A stretch of 64,000 nucleotides of DNA from Onchocerca lupi (taxonomy: Eukaryota > Nematoda > Chromadorea > Rhabditida > Onchocercidae), in the NCBI GenBank assembly GCA_028564675.1, contig JAOVVO010000210.1, forward strand, positions 50,572-114,571, read 5' to 3'. Each line of letters begins with the position of its first letter. The first letter of the stretch is position 1. Below, one piece after another: positions 49,831 to 63,117 of the stretch. Both the position numbers and the translations under genes were made by a program. The notes under the pieces are model-generated. The model was given only the letters and a program-made list of their open reading frames with translations. It was not told where the DNA came from and ran no database searches.

Positions 49831-50084
49831 TATAATTTCTGCGTGATTTTTTTATCGGCAGGGAAAGAAAAAAATATATCAAAGTTACACCTAAAATACA
49901 ACATACCCATAACATATAACAAGCAGCCAACAGATCCCAGGTTTAAACGCCGCTAATTTTATCAGCTTTAATTATATCACTACACGCTGCTTTATAGGAT
50001 TGCCATTTGCAGCAGAACTAATCATAAAATCTGTAACTTCTTCCTCTGTTTTATGAAATTTTCATTTTGTTATGACACTTCTTT

Positions 50085-50173
50085 GAATTTATCATTATAT
50101 TAAAATGAATTTATCATTATATTAAATTAGATTTATCATTATGTTAAAATGAATTTATCATTATATTAAATTA
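50085..50173 (+). repeat. Tandem repeat, four 21-23-nt units
   Basis: Units starting GAATTTATCATTATATTAAA occur at 50085, 50107, 50130 (variant) and 50151. Units 1-2 and 3-4 resemble a duplicated dimer. Confidence 0.95.
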
Positions 50174-51726
50174 GAAGGATCTATTGATTAATATTTTTAA
50201 AGTTCCAAGAGCGAAAAATTTTTGCTTAGTTATTAATGTTTGTTGTTGCTTTCAGTATTAGTGTTGTTGTTGATGATGAAAATGACAATGAAAATAATGT
50301 TGATAATTGTAGGGACAGCGAGTCTCATCTCTGTTAGTTTCAAGGGAATAATTAACGTGGCAAGGTCTATGCACCCATTTATGAATGGACGATTCAACAT
50401 CATATCGGTTTCGTCTTCCTTTCCCTCTTCCGTTACCATTTAGCGAGAATGAAGAAGGAAAACATGAAAGAGATGGCGTCCACGGATCGAACTGCAACGT
50501 CAAACAAAACCTGTTGATGCCCGAAAAATACTCGAATCTCCGGTCATGATGACCATCTTCGTCATTTGTTATTTTCTCTTTTTACGAACAGTAACCATCA
50601 CTCTTTGCGAAGAAATAACAACAATAAGGTCAGGTCATCAATATAGATTATATTGCATGAAGTCTTCAGCGTGAATCGCCGAAGCATAAGGTCAGAGGAA
50701 ATTCTATGTCTTTGTGCTTTTGCCAGGTCGTTAAGGATTACTGAACTGAATTACAAGCATTTCAAAATTATAGCTTTTACCACTTGGTTTTGTCAGTAAC
50801 AATAACTAGCTTTTTCTGAAATCTATTTTGAATATTTAATTCTTTAACCTGTATCGAGACTTGGAAGATTTTAAAATTTAATCTTTAAAGCTTTAAGCTT
50901 ATCGCTTTGCAAAGTTTTATGATTGGAAGCGCTGTATTTATTGAGCAAATTCGAGAACTTCCCAGATAAGAAAAAGATGATCATAGTTCTTTTGAATCAT
51001 CGTTAAAACCAATATAACTGCTTCATTCCAGTATTTCACTTTTGCTACGAAAAGTTTTCTGCTTCATGATTTTTTTCACTTTTTTTCATTGTAAGACAAT
51101 TAATCTCCTGCATATTCTACTGAACAATCTTGCTTTATGATATATTTAAGTTATTTGTTTCGTTTTATTTCTAGAAAAAAACGAAAAATAATCAATATTT
51201 TTTATAAAATTAAATGAATCATTAAATTCTTCCCAATGCTTTACATTTCCTGGAGTATGGAAACATTTGTGCAGTTATTATATTGTTTTGTAGAATGAGA
51301 AATAAGTTTCACGTATGCCACTACTTATTGCTTAGGAAGTTTCAAATTTTAGAGATTTTAAAAAGTGTAATTTTCGAATCAATATTGGTTGGATTTGTAA
51401 GGTGAATAAAAATGGATGATGATAGAAAAAGCATGTTGATTTATGATTACATAATCCGCTTAGAGTAGCCGTAAGGATAATGAAGGGACACTATCAATGG
51501 GCTATTGAAGGACATTCGTTCATTACGTTATCGATATTACAACTGTCATTACATATGAAGGTCAACTGCAACAAGTCAAGCATACGACAATTATGTCTTA
51601 TAAATTGTCGCTGTACTCAATCGCTTTTTAAGCCAGTAACTTAGCATTTATTCATTCAGTTATAGCTATTAGGCGAGAAATTAGCATAATAATCTCTTTA
51701 TTTGTCGAACAATTTCGATAAAATTA

Positions 51727-51793
51727 TATAAGACTGATTAGAGATTAGAATTTATACATATATAAATTACAATATCTATAAGACTGATTAGAG
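51727..51793 (+). repeat. 17-nt direct repeat pair
   Basis: TATAAGACTGATTAGAG occurs at 51727-51743 and again at 51777-51793, a spacing of 50 nt. It is probably a small local duplication. Confidence 0.9.
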
Positions 51794-53934
51794 CACAGAT
51801 TGACAAAATCCCGTACATGTCAACATTTTTCATGAAATTCAAGAAAATTTAGAATAATTTCCTCTTCCAACTTTATAAACATTGATTGTGCATTTTATAA
51901 TTATACGCATTTATTAGCTTTTGATCAATTTCTTCTTCAATCATATAAAAAGAAGAATCACATAATATTAACATCATGAAAGTTTTAGCATTTGTTGAAG
52001 TATTAGATCATTTTTCGAAAAGGAACATTTTATTTAGCCAAAAGTTATGGCGGAAAGATCAGAGAAAGAAAACCTCGCTTGATGGATATATTTCTCAAGT
52101 AAAGTTTTCATTAAAGCATTCTGGTGCAGTTTGGAGTTAGATAGTAGTTTGTATAACATGCATTAACAGATATTGCATGCTTATATTAAAACTATGCTTG
52201 CAGGTGCTGTTGCTCGATTCCCATTTTCCTTCCGTTCATTCATTTCATCTAATTTTTTGAGTGGTAATTCTTTTTTTTCTCGTTTTTCCTTTTTGTCGTT
52301 ACTCGCCTTAGAGATAAAAAGTGGTACATGATTCAGCTGTGTTCAATCAAATAACTGCACGGGGAAGCTGAGTTGAAAGATTGATTAATGATGCCGTCAA
52401 ATGGCTCTTCCATCAAGTGCCTCATTCAATTCTGTAGCTTTTTTTGTCATCAAAGTTTTTCTGTCATAAGCTTTTTAGAAGGAATCCACTTTTTAGCAGT
52501 TAGTTGCTTTATTTGTTCAAATTATCAATGCGGATAAAATGAAAAAAGACTTTCATTTGCTTTCTCACCGCAGATTGAAATGTAATGATTGATATTTAAC
52601 ACCTAATACTAAATTATTCTTCATTGAATAATACTTGATACCACTGATCGGATTTTTCGAGGAATTCATTTTGATCTCCACTTGTAAGTTAGCAAGCGAT
52701 TAAATTCTCTCGTGATCAAATTTACTTCCAAAATTACAGGGTTTATAAGATTTAAATTAAGATGAAATGGAAATTTTGAAACGCTATTTCCTGGAATATG
52801 TACAAAAAAATGTATGCATGCTAAAGCTAGCAGAGTTTAAAACATATATAAATGTTATCAATGCACCTCATTTCATTAATTAGCCCCATTATACTTGTTA
52901 AATCGGATTACGCCGTTTTGATGTTTTTAATATATGTAATTAATAATAAATTATTTAGTTCGTATATTTTGCCTTCACAAACAAAGCAAAATTTTAATAT
53001 ATAAAACTTATTTCCCACGAACAAGTCTTTATTTTGAGAAATTATTATTTTTGGAACATCGAGGTAAAATGTCTTATGGACGTCATGTTTCAATGACTCT
53101 CAGTGATTTCCAAGCTTATAACCTCATGAAAACTTGACTAATCTTATTCCTTTGGAAAAGTGAGATTTTTAGTGAATAGGACAATAAAAAATAAATGCAT
53201 GATATATGACATGACATGATGAAGGAGAGGATTCCTCGGTAAGATGATTTATGTCGATTGGTTACCTTTATCATGCATGCTTCAAAATACTGCATGCATT
53301 TGCTCATTGCATGCAATCCAGACACATCTGTCTTCTCATTTCTTCACCGGAATAAGACATCATTTCATCATTCAACAATCATATCTATCTCGCCGCTCGC
53401 AAACTTTTTTATAGTTCATTTTTTTAGGAAACACTTAGATTACTGTATGACTTAAGTAATCCATTCATTCGATGTAGATATTTCGGGAAAAACTCTTGAC
53501 TTATGTGCAATAGAAACTTTTTAGACGGATACATTAAATTAACGTTTTACAATGTTTTCGTTCATTTAGTTCCTGCTTTCATCCAAATTTCTCCATAAAT
53601 ATTATAAGAAATTAGTCGATATATAGCCATCCCATCATCTTGATTATTTCAGATAGTTTGTGTGATATCCATTCGGACACTTTTATGCTTCCATCTCCAT
53701 TTCTACATTTTTCTTATGAATTAAATCTATTCAATCCAGATTGGACATTTTCCAGAAGCAATGCTTGATGCATGTTAAGTCGCCCATAGCTGCACTTGGA
53801 GATTCTTAAAATAATTGTGTTCTTTGAACATTAGAATTATTCTCTAATACTATATTATAACCAACTAATACTCTTCGATTTTGAATGTTTGTCACCAAAA
53901 GAATCGTTTGAACATTGCCGAAACGTAGTTAATT

Positions 53935-54280
53935 GTATGTATCTTTGTATGTGTGTATGTGTGTCTGTCTGCGATCTTATTTGAATAATTTATATGCATG
54001 ACATGCAAGATGGTAATATCGATGACGATGGCGGTATAAAAATGCCACGCAATATTTTCGACCTTTGGTTTTAAGATATTTGGCAGCATCATACACAATT
54101 CAAATAAGTCATTGCAACTCCCGGCAATCAGCAATGAACAATTTTTCGCCATTAAGAGTGGACATGGGCGCATGCACAGACACAGATGTATATTCCTGGA
54201 CATAATACACCCGCACACATACATTCAAACATACACAGACACACACAAACATACATACACAAAAACTTGCACACATAGCC
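53935..54280. repeat. GT-rich and CA-rich simple tracts
   Basis: A GT-rich stretch at 53935-53973 is followed about 200 nt later by a long imperfect CA-rich stretch at 54176-54280. They are complementary in composition and could pair, but each is ordinary simple-sequence DNA. Confidence 0.85.
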
Positions 54281-57200
54281 AAAATTGGCCAATTCTTGAT
54301 GAAAATGTAGCGACCGTACCTGTCTGTCTGAAATTTATTTGAATCTATTTTGATTCCAATTTTGTTATGCATTTAATGCTATGTGCGTAGTTTTCCTGTG
54401 CCATGGATCCCTCCGTGCTAATTTTTCAGCACATTCCATGAATGTCTCTGCTTTTTAACACTTCTCGGATATTTTCTCTCTTTTTGTTTTCAACTCTCTC
54501 ATAGCTTTTACCGCAAAAAGATTTCAGGTAAGTAACATCACTCTCATTCCATTTTGGTATGAAAGTAATGCCAATTTTTCGTTTTTCTTCTTTTACGGTA
54601 AAAAATTTTCGGTATGTGTAAAATCAATGAATCATTTCTCGTCATACGACGACGCATCATAACCTTATTCGTTTGCAGACCGAATTTTGGATTGATCGGG
54701 AATTTTTGTTTCTTTGGTTTCACTAGACTTTAGGAGAAAAAAAAAGAGGAAACTTGAATATTTGTGAAATTCATCCAAATTAATATGATATTTTTCTCGG
54801 GCATTTCCTACAAAACACGGTTTATTTGATGGAATGAATGGCTCTAATGGATAATTTGAATATTCAATTGGAAATTGATACGAGAAAGACTCCATTCCAT
54901 TCCTCAACTATTTTCATTTATTATAATAAAATGGCTTTTTTAATTCAGTTATTTATAGTTCTGTTCTGCAAAAAAGATTACCGTCTTCCCTTCAATATAT
55001 TTATTTTATTCAATAGCTTACTGCTAACATTTCATAAATAATTTGAAATTGAAAAGAGATTTTTATCTTCATTTCTTTCCCTAATTCTTTCACTTCTACT
55101 CATCTTTTCTTCTGCAAGCTTATAATCTTGACTTATGAGTGCTTTTATTTCGTAGTATTTCTTATACCCTTTCGGAAAGGATTCAACTTTTTCGAAAGAC
55201 GAAATCAGTTTATCTGATAAAATTAAGTGGAAAGTATTATTATAATATATTCCGACTGTCGATAGTATATTTTCATCAGCTCCGATTACAAATGAACATA
55301 GCTAAAAATTCGGATTACGAATTGTTTGGGTTACTTTCTCCAAAAATTGGAATTATCTACAAAACACACAGGTTGTTACATACAGTGAATGAAGCCCAAA
55401 ACCAAATGATTATGAACTTGTTGACAATGCAAGGTGGAAAAGATGATTGCTTCTTTATCAATCGCTTGTTTGCAAGTTAAACAATTATCAGCAACTGAGC
55501 AAAAGAGTTTGCTTGTCAAATTATTCGTAGAAAATTCTTGAAAGCAGAGTTACTTCAGCTTCATTTCTCCAGATAAAAATATGGGAATTTAGGATAATTG
55601 TTGCTTGGCACTGATTAGAAAGAATGAAATAGCTATATTTGAGGGGCATTTGGTACTTCTTCTGTGTAAGGCGTATTCAGTTCAACATTTCTGGATGCAG
55701 TCTGATGCCCCAAGATGGATGGCGCACATGAGAAAGAAGTCATCATGTTTGGGCGGCGCTCCTCGGATGACACATTTGTCGAAATGCCGGATGTTGTTCC
55801 TCTGTTCGCGGTAGCGATCACCTCCATCATTCGAACGTCGTCACTCATTACTTCCAAAATGACGGATGGCTAATCCGATATGTTCCAGTGAAATGTGCCA
55901 TCTCATGGCAGCTAACGACCTTGTTTTTTATGAAGTATATGTCTGTGTGCCAAGATTAAACAGTACTTGCTTACTCACTTACTTACCTGTCCTTATTTAG
56001 TCCCACTAGTGTTTTCAAATCCATGTTTAAAGCCGATATGGGATCATCCGTGCAATGATGGATTAAACGAATTCCTAGCGATCCTTTTTGGATTTGGTGT
56101 AATTTCTAGGTGATAGAGATCTGTCGATCGATTTCTTGCGCTTTCATTCAATGAATATTTGAATTCCTGCTCATTTATTCACTTGATTGTTTGTATCACA
56201 AATTTTTTTTTCTGTAACTTCACCTTCCAAAATATTCTTATTTAAAGTTTATTGATCACACATAACAAATGACAATTTCAAGTAACGACTCATTGCTTTT
56301 TTAACATGGAAAAATTGATTCGAAAGAAGATGGTGACCTCTTTAGGAGCAGCGTAATTGTGACATGGTTTGTACAGTGGGAGGAAGCGGAACTAAAATTG
56401 AGGCTTTATGTTGCTGATAACTGAATAAATTTTTTGAACTATGTAAACCGAATTTTCAGTTTAATCGAAATGATCATTTTCATTTGCTGAAGAAATGATT
56501 TCCAAATTGAATTAAACGGATTGTAGGGAAAATTAATTCTGAAATAAGCAACTGGAGGAATCAATAAACCACTCAATACAAATGTTTCAGTATTCCAAAT
56601 AAGTTCTGCTAATGGCTCTTCATTTGTATGTCTTTTATAAAAGATTGATGAGAACAAAATTTGAGCTTCATTTATTCGTTCTTTTCTTATTCATCTGTCA
56701 GCTTCATGCTGGCAGCCTTGCTTTTCCTGGCCTAGCCAAGCTTTAACCCTATATACATTGTAGAGCGACCATTAATTATCGACTTTTCACTACTCTGAGT
56801 AGTGCTGATGATGTCGTTCCTTTTTGCCTCGTCCGCATGTATATCATTATCAGTAATATTTGGAAATTAAATTAGTGGCGAAATCAAGAACTAATTTCCA
56901 AAATTTCTTGCAAGTAAATTGATGAACTATTGGCATTATTATTCTTTCCGGAAGAGTTTAACGCGTATAATATATTATTTCCCCAACACTAATGAATTAT
57001 GAAAAATGCAGGATTTTTTTCTGAGCAATCTCCTTATCAGGAATCTGTATCTGTAAGATGTGTGCTATCAATAATTTTGTTGATAAGCAATAGTTTATTG
57101 CTTCAAACAAAAACGGTGTGAAATGATTCATTTTATGTTACATTCAATCAATTTGGCGTAAATTCTAGATTCGATTTTCTACTCTTCAGATGAACAAAGG

Positions 57201-57374
57201 TACAAAAAAAACCCTTCATCTTTAAAGCTGCTGAGCAGTACATGTCTTTTTGTAAATAAATTTTTGTTTAGTTGTTGTTTTTTGAAATATATGAGACGAT
57301 ATCGTTTGGAACATTATATTCCAACTCTGAATTTATTGAAAAACTCAGAGTTTTTTAGGTGATAGACGAATTTT

Positions 57375-60300
57375 ATGGCTTGCAACATTACTATTCTTGT
57401 CTTTTTGGAATTGCTTACATTCTTGAATTATGCAGAAGCAATCATAACAACGAAGGGACGTCGTTTCATTGTCGATGAAGGTGACAGCGTCGAATTGCCC
57501 TGCAGCATACATAATATTGGTACGCTTATACTTTTCCAGAAATGAATTAGTAAACTTAAAAAATGGAACGAACAAAATATAATTGCATTAAGAAAATAGC
57601 GGTACAATAAATTCGCCCTCTTTCTAAAACTTTGGTCCTATGTCGAACGTTAAATTTGCCCAAAAAATTTACTACCTGCGAAAGTTTCATAAAGGAAAAT
57701 CACAAGTTATGATAATTTGCAGCGGAAGATACTGTGGTAATATGGAAACGAGGAGAGCTAGTACTGTTCACTGATGAAGAAGTCTTCTATGAGGATCAAC
57801 GATTTCAATTGCACAGGAAAGATAATGTTAGTTAGTTTTTACTTTTTGAAATTAGTAGCGATTTGTTTGTGGATGATCTTCATTTAGTATCCTTGTACCC
57901 AGTTTTTCTACTTTTCAAAAAACATTTAGATTTAAAATTTGTAAATTGGCATACAAGGTTGAAACTTACCCTTTGTTCTCTTACGTCACGATCGAAAAGT
58001 AGATTATTAAATATGATTTATATTAAAACTTTAATTAGTTACAATCGGATGCTAATATTCTGTCATATTATTTCGATGCAAATAATAATATCACTAAAAA
58101 TCCTCGTGGGAGTTCTAATCCAGTGTCAACAAATTTCATCAGTTTTCGTTTTTATGGCATTTTTAATTAAATAGAGCTGTCTTCATAAATTTCCCAAAAC
58201 TACGAAATTTTTCAAGCAGGATGAAAATGAAGGATTTAATTGAAATTTCGTCCAAATCTCATTATATTATCAATATCACGATTCTGAAGGAATTAAGTTT
58301 CCTACGGACAAAAGCAATTATTAAAAACATACACTCCTTTCTTGCTATATTGCAACTGACCATCGAATCCTTAACTAATGAAGTCGAGAAGAAAAATGCA
58401 ATTTCCTGTATCTATTTCCTGGCGCTAATAACGATTGCTAAGAAATTTAATTATCTTTTTTAGTCATCTCCTTCTCCTCTGTGTTATGAGTTACTTTATA
58501 AACTTTATCACAACTTGTTTACTATTAATTTGTTTACTTTATCAGTTTCAAACAGTTGCTTCAGTCACTATGTTTTTTCTGTCAGTTAAAAGTACAGTTT
58601 CAGAACTTTTTTTTTTTTTTTCTTTTGGTTGCTATCTCTGCTCCGATCCTCCAGGAATAATTCATCATATATCTTAGGTTATGTAATACATCATTCCCAC
58701 GTTTAAAGAACTTTTATATCCTGATCATTTTTGGTTCTTTTCAAAGATATTGTGTTCAGTCCATTCTTTTTTCGAATTTCACAGATTTACTAACAAACGC
58801 TATTTTGCTAACTCTGTCATTCGCACTTTTGCTTATCACTTTAGCCATGACAAGATTAGCAGTAAGATATTTGAAAAAGATACATGCAGATTTTTTCTTT
58901 CGAATTTTTAAAATATGAAAACAACAATCATTGTTTTTCAACGATAAATCAACGAATCTGTCAAAAATATAGTTTTAAAATCTTTGACTGACACGAATCA
59001 AACTGACTAGAATGTATTTTTGGAATTTTTTTCAATAATTTTACAGAACTTTACATTAGTTATCGAGCGAGTAGAACCGTACGATGGAGCAAAATATGTT
59101 TGTGAAATAACATCACCTGAAATGTCAATAACGCATACATTGGAAGTGAACGGTGCGACTTTCACTCTTTTTAATTTCTTGTGATTGCATATGAGCAAAC
59201 ATGAGAGCATCAATACTCCTGCATGCATCGGGAGGAATATTTCATGGCTGTAAGCACAATATATTTGTAAGCAAACATGAAATTAAAATGCAAAGAATGG
59301 CGTAAAATAAATTTCCCTGTTTCAGGTTGAAATTTGAGCTTTGCAGACTGCTAAACTGTCTAGACTATTCTAGTAAAATAATAAAATGACCCCTAGTCAA
59401 TTAAAAGCGATGCAGCCATTGTTTTCATGTTTATTCCGCAAATTTTTTTGACCACAGAATTTTAGTACATCCCATGGTTTCCATATCGCCGGATGCAAAT
59501 CCACTGTTGATGAATGCTGGCGAGAATATGATCATCAAATGTTCAGTTTCTGGTAATCCGCCGCCAAAAGTTACGTGGACCCGACAGGTTGTTTACAACT
59601 TTTAATAAGTTAAAAATTTATTAAAAGTTTTAAATTAATTTATGGTGACATTATTTCTTGCTGTCTTTAGATTGATGTAAAATATTCTAAAAATGGATTA
59701 AATATCATTATCATTATGAATCATAAATGCTTCTTTGATCCAGAATTCATCCTTAAATTTTACTCTTACCCTTGCAGATTGCTTAATTCGATTCAGCAGA
59801 TAAATAATTCATTTATAGGATGGTCGAAAAATGCCAGCAAGAGCTGTATCAAAAGATGGACAGTTGAGGATAACTCGAGTAACGGTGGATGATAGTGGCA
59901 TCTACGAATGTACGGCATCAAATAATGTTGGCGTTGATGCGCATGATATGATCGAAGTTCGAGTGCAGGGTAATTTTTTATCTCTTTGTTTCAAAATTAT
60001 CAATCAACAAAATTCCAGATCAATTTACATTTATACATACCATTAATGATAATGAATTCAGTAACTTTCAGTTATATTCCAGAAATCTTGAATTCGAATT
60101 AAAGCATTCCATATATACATAACTCAGTGCTTGAATTTATAATTTGATTTTACCTCCTAACTTAAATTTATTCAAATAAGATATCACTGAAATTATGTCC
60201 CAAGTTTGAAAATTCATTGAGTTTTCAATAAGCTCGTAAGATTTGCTGGTATTGCATAAGATGCGCTTTCATGAATAATTTTGGTGCGAGCTGCGAAACT

Positions 60301-63117
60301 TGATTGAAACAGCTTTCCGAAGACCATTTCTCCCTTTGGAAATTTAACCATATGTGAAATTGAACGAATTAGGTGTAGAAGTCACCCATGCCTTCCAAAT
60401 ATCTGTCACAAATGTGTTCAGTGAACTGAACAAACATATGATAGGCAATATAGCTACTGCCGTACTGATATTGTTGTTTATATTACCTTTAAGGAAAAGT
60501 ATGACCTGACTGATATAAGTCATAGTGATATTGTGAAAAGGTCTGTTTTACGAGTAACTAAAAATTTCAAAAGAAGTTTGGAAACACATGTGACCTGAAT
60601 TGCACTTAATACGAAAACTCATTTAGGTCACTGTCACTGTTGCTCAAATTTAGCTTTACAAGTAAATCAAGGAGTAAGCACTCTTAGACCCTTTTTTCTG
60701 TAGTAGTTTGCACTTTTATCAATAATGGGGAGAATTATGAATAAGAATAAGCAAGTTTGTTTGATTGGGTTCTAAAAAGCGAAAACTCGATTGCATTTAA
60801 TTAACCTTTAATGGATGACATTTTATAATTGGCATGGTGTGATCTGAAGAAAAAAATAAATGTGCGCTGCTAATATTCCGTCACAGTTTCAGAAAATGTA
60901 AATTTTTTATTTAAAAAAGTTGGTTTTGAAAGAATTTAGCACTATTGGATTTATTTTAGAAGAAAGCGGAACTTTGAAAAGTGTGAAAAGTTTCAATCGT
61001 TTTAAATATCAATTTCATAATCTTTGAAATTAATCGATTGACTTCATTGTTCATTTCAGCGAATCAATACGGAGCGCATGAGCCGTGTGAGTTTGCATAC
61101 ATTTTTTCACTTTTTTCTTTGCTTTTAATTAATACTTGCATGCTTCTATCCCTTTGTTCGATCTACTGATGACATATGCAAAATCTTGCAGCTTTACTAC
61201 CAAACTTAAGCGGGAAACTTAATTTTTTGTAACTGATTTATGGAATTATTTTCTTGTGCTATTCTTGGAGGGGCAATGTTCAATGTAGATTTTAATTTCT
61301 GATCTCCAATTCGTGGGAAGTAATGAAGAAAATATTTTAAGTCATTCTTTGTAAGCTGATGAAAATAAATTTGTATCAGAAATTTCAGGTAAGCTATATT
61401 GTTTAATAACGTATTTATTTGTTGATACAATTATTATGATGATATCAGATTATCAGACATCATTAAAGAGAATGTTTTTAAGAATTGAAATTTAAAGTTT
61501 GCTTGCTTAAATGATGGTTACTGTACCATCATTTAAGATCTTTGTCTTTTACGGGTATCGAAATAAAGGATCAATTGCGATTGCGACATATTATTTAATT
61601 TTATGCAGACTTGTCTTCTTTCTTTTACTTCTACTTCTAACAATAAACAAAAATCATATGCGACTTCAAACAAAAACAAAATAGTGGGCTCCCTTCAGGA
61701 GGATGAGTAGATGAATTCATGGAGATTGATGATTGGTCATCTCATTCATCTTGTATTCCATTTCCACAGATTATTATTCATCTCTTGAAGTCGACAGATT
61801 CTTTTTTAGAAGCTAATTAATAACAATTGCCATTCAGATAAAAAGCAAGTTAGGTGGTTTTTTAATTATAATTTTACTGCAAATGCTTTTTTTCGGTAAA
61901 AATCTTTGTGGCAAGAATAAGGTTAATTTATCCCATCTGTTGAGCTGCCATACCTGGCTTATGATGGTGAAATAGCTGAATGAGTTGGATAGATGAAGAA
62001 ATTCTTTCTAAACAATTCCAGGTCTTTGAGAGTTCATTGTAATTGTTTCATTTATTTACGTTTATTTTTTCTTTTCTTTCTATATCATATATATAGATAT
62101 ATAGTTTTGGTCACATTATTTTTGTAAATATCTTTTTGTCTTATCCCAATCTGCGCACTTCCCGCAAAGATCATATTTTCATAGTAGCAATTTTTTAAAC
62201 CGAAATTGATTTTCTATTTGAGCTCTCCATAAGAATGAACCAAAACACTGAAGATTCATGAAGCATTTATGATTTATTCCAAACATTATCAGAGTATGTC
62301 TTCACTTTTACTCTTTGGAATAATTACATTAGTTTACGTTAATCCAAATTTAAGCTCTCCTTATGCCACATATACTTATATCGTGTAACGAATCAAAACC
62401 AGAAGGTTAGGATCGTCTATTTAATTTAATATAGAATTCAGAAAAGTGCTGTTGTAATTTAGTAAATAGTGCTAATGAGTTTAGTGATGAGTGAGCAACT
62501 AAATTATGGATTTCTCCTTTTATACTTTATGTTGTAAAATCATCAGATTATTTCCAAATTCCGCTTAATTTTGAAGCTGCATCCGTCATTAATACTTGTT
62601 TACTGCTAATGCTTTTTTTGAACATTTTTTTTTGAATTTATGCCTACTAAGAATTTCTTATTTATTTTATGCCTAATAAGAATTTCTCATTTATTTCTGC
62701 TTTCTATCTACAAAATGTTTTTCGTGGATTAATTTGAATCCCGAAGCACTTATTATGAAAAATCTTACAGCTTTCTTTTTTTTTTTTTTTTTTTTTCACA
62801 TATCTTAGTATATTTTGAAATTTGAATATTCATTCAATTCTATTGATAACATATCATCAAAATTATGTGTTTTGTTTTTTTATTTTTATGTTCCCGATTT
62901 TTTCTCACTATGATATTTTTTAGTTCTTAAATAAAGTTTAGGGATCATAAATAGTCAGTTTAATAAAATAAGTTTTATATTTTTAGCAGCACCGTGGGTG
63001 GATTCAATATATACATATATACCGGTAAAGCTAGATCAAGATATCAATCTAACCTGCAAATATAATGCCGAACCATCACCACAAGTTGACTGGTTTTACA
63101 ATGGCTTCACAATCAAT
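57375..63117 (+). CDS. Three-Ig-domain surface protein (IgLON/DIP-like), 3' partial
   Basis: A predicted secreted or membrane-anchored cell-adhesion protein. Exons: 57375-57519 (ATG), 57723-57826, 59047-59152, 59466-59587, 59819-59969 and 62987-63117, all joining with matching phase. The next donor is at 63118, so the gene continues past what I can read. The N-terminus is a signal peptide (ITILVFLELLTFLNYAEA). Ig1 has ELPCSIH, VVIWKR and YDGAKYVC. Ig2 has IIKCSVSGNPPP, VTWTR and DDSGIYECTA. Ig3 starts with NLTCKY and DWFYNG. Three Ig domains after a leader match the IgLON/lachesin/DIP type and nematode RIG/ZIG proteins. Orthology was not resolved, and the C-terminal anchor (GPI or TM) is outside the view. 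The 3-kb intron before Ig3 holds a 13-bp hairpin. Confidence 0.85.
61506..61537. repeat. Perfect 13-bp hairpin in Ig-gene intron
   Basis: CTTAAATGATGGT at 61506-61518 is exactly complementary to 61525-61537, with a 6-nt loop. Its role is unknown. Confidence 0.9.
62637..62694 (+). repeat. Tandem 29-nt duplication
   Basis: Two adjacent copies start at 62637 and 62666 and differ at a few bases (CTACTAAG versus CTAATAAG, TCTTA versus TCTCA). They lie in the Ig-gene intron. Confidence 0.85.

Larger units (their letters stand above)
38857..57374. other. 18.5-kb gene-free region
   Basis: I found no exon chain, family motif or RNA gene here. Open frames are short, AT-driven and isolated (for example 40117-40410 and 43136-43387). 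The first AATAAA after the LRP stop is at about 39737. Contents seen: a 21-A run at 39340-39360, an inverted repeat at 49058-49830, a four-unit tandem repeat at 50085-50173, short direct repeats at 51727-51793, GT- and CA-rich tracts at 53935-54280, and a GC-richer island at about 55630-55860. The rest may hold regulatory DNA or unrecognised single-exon genes. Confidence 0.5.

Noticed and set aside
48950..49956. Two short ORFs sharing the peptide CFHFLSIKF on opposite strands as a gene family
   Set aside because: The shared peptide is explained by the inverted DNA repeat; neither frame has other coding features.
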